Shown here: piece by piece, positions 60,980 to 61,310 of the stretch
How positions within the stretch are numbered: position 1 is the stretch's first letter
Layout of the letters: every line of letters begins with the position of its first letter
Assembly (NCBI GenBank): GCA_009840225.1
Contig: VXOE01000015.1
Coordinates: 1 to 61,310, forward strand
DNA: 61,310 nucleotides
DNA from: Caldilineaceae bacterium SB0662_bin_25
Lineage (GTDB): Bacteria > Chloroflexota > Anaerolineae > Caldilineales > Caldilineaceae
Direction: 5' to 3'
The notes under the pieces: generated by a model
What the model saw: only the letters and a program-made list of their open reading frames with translations
Databases searched by the model: none
Told to the model about the DNA's origin: nothing
Program-made: the position numbers and the translations under genes

Positions 60980-61203
60980 GTTCTGTGTGTGTTCTGTGTG
61001 GGGTCTGTCTGGGGAGAGTGTACTCCCTGAATTTGTGTAGCGGGCTCGCGATGGTCAGAGTGGTGAACGTTGGGTATGTATGGGAGTTGGCTTGCCTGCG
61101 CTGGCACAAACTGGGAATGCGCCAAGACGCGGGGTGGGGTGGGAGGTTAATCCTGGTCGCAGCGGGTCGTCAAGGTCATTTTGCTACACACTCGGTGCGG
61201 CGG

Positions 61204-61310
61204 GTGTTTTTGGAGGGGGCGTTGGGGGGGGGGGGGGGGCCCCCCCCCACGCCCCCGCCCCCACCCCCCACCCCCCCAACAAAAAAAAAAAAAAGAGTCA
61301 GAAAAAGAAC
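61204..61310. other. Low-complexity contig tail
   Basis: A run of G, then a run of C, C-rich and A-rich sequence to the end of the window. Composition unlike the rest; probably an assembly or read-end artefact. The stretch 60980-61203 before it contains no recognisable gene. Confidence 0.7.

Noticed and set aside
61220-61260. G-run/C-run palindrome as a terminator
   Set aside because: Pure homopolymers at a contig edge are better explained as an artefact.
1-61310. tRNA or rRNA genes, prophage, insertion sequences
   Set aside because: No T-loop-like element in a cloverleaf context, no rRNA-like stretch and no transposase, integrase or phage structural protein was seen on either strand by reading; a covariance-model search was not possible here.

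Overview
The window looks like a moderately GC-rich chromosomal contig of a free-living or host-associated member of the Chloroflexota, probably Anaerolineae or Caldilineae. This placement is inferred from the combination of genes (RIO1-type kinase, LysK, PAC2, EF-G2-like factor, DUF58 plus transglutaminase pair, many solute-binding lipoproteins, two phytanoyl-CoA dioxygenases), not from a marker-gene tree. No rRNA, tRNA, CRISPR, phage or transposase gene was found. The right end runs into a homopolymer-rich tail that looks like a contig end.

Region 1 (0-13 kb) is a sugar or glycoconjugate utilisation locus. A Gfo/Idh/MocA oxidoreductase and an MFS permease lie on the minus strand. Divergent from them is a plus-strand run: an unknown protein, a Tat lipoprotein substrate-binding protein, two DppB/DppC-type permeases (no ATPase), a sialidase-fold hydrolase and a GH116 beta-glucosidase/glucosylceramidase-like enzyme. 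A convergent type I sulfatase follows. Divergent promoters and a perfect palindrome sit between the two arms.

Region 2 (13-30 kb) holds mostly single catabolic genes: a lipoprotein polysaccharide deacetylase with a duplicated N-terminal domain, L-rhamnose mutarotase, two phytanoyl-CoA dioxygenase family proteins, ribokinase, a di-iron ferritin-like protein, an HpcH/HpaI aldolase, an Asp-box beta-propeller, a methyltransferase with an M20 peptidase, a homocysteine methyltransferase family protein, an orphan sugar-binding lipoprotein, an SDR, a cupin and a VOC protein.

Region 3 (30-42 kb) carries a RIO1 kinase, a DUF58/transglutaminase pair, a small membrane protein next to an orphan PyrK-like flavin/2Fe-2S subunit, a methyltransferase, a PAC2 protein and LysK. 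Two intergenic stretches here hold hairpin repeats and a candidate 20-residue peptide gene.

Region 4 (41-54 kb, minus strand) is a housekeeping run: an EF-G2-like GTPase, a DUF4268 protein that looks AT-richer than its neighbours, a membrane glycosyltransferase, a small unknown protein, DNA polymerase I, arginyl-tRNA synthetase, phosphoglycerate dehydrogenase and a translationally coupled SH3 lipoprotein.

Region 5 (54-61 kb) starts with about 1.5 kb of gene-free DNA containing 10-bp-period tandem arrays and a dispersed hairpin repeat. It continues with an acyl-CoA dehydrogenase, a SIS-domain sugar-phosphate protein, an internally duplicated lipoprotein and a TrmI-type tRNA m1A58 methyltransferase. 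The strongest candidate for an under-described system is the glycoconjugate locus of region 1. The most unusual non-coding signals are the three helically phased 10-bp arrays, the two hairpin-repeat families and the hairpin-masked small ORF near 30.3 kb.
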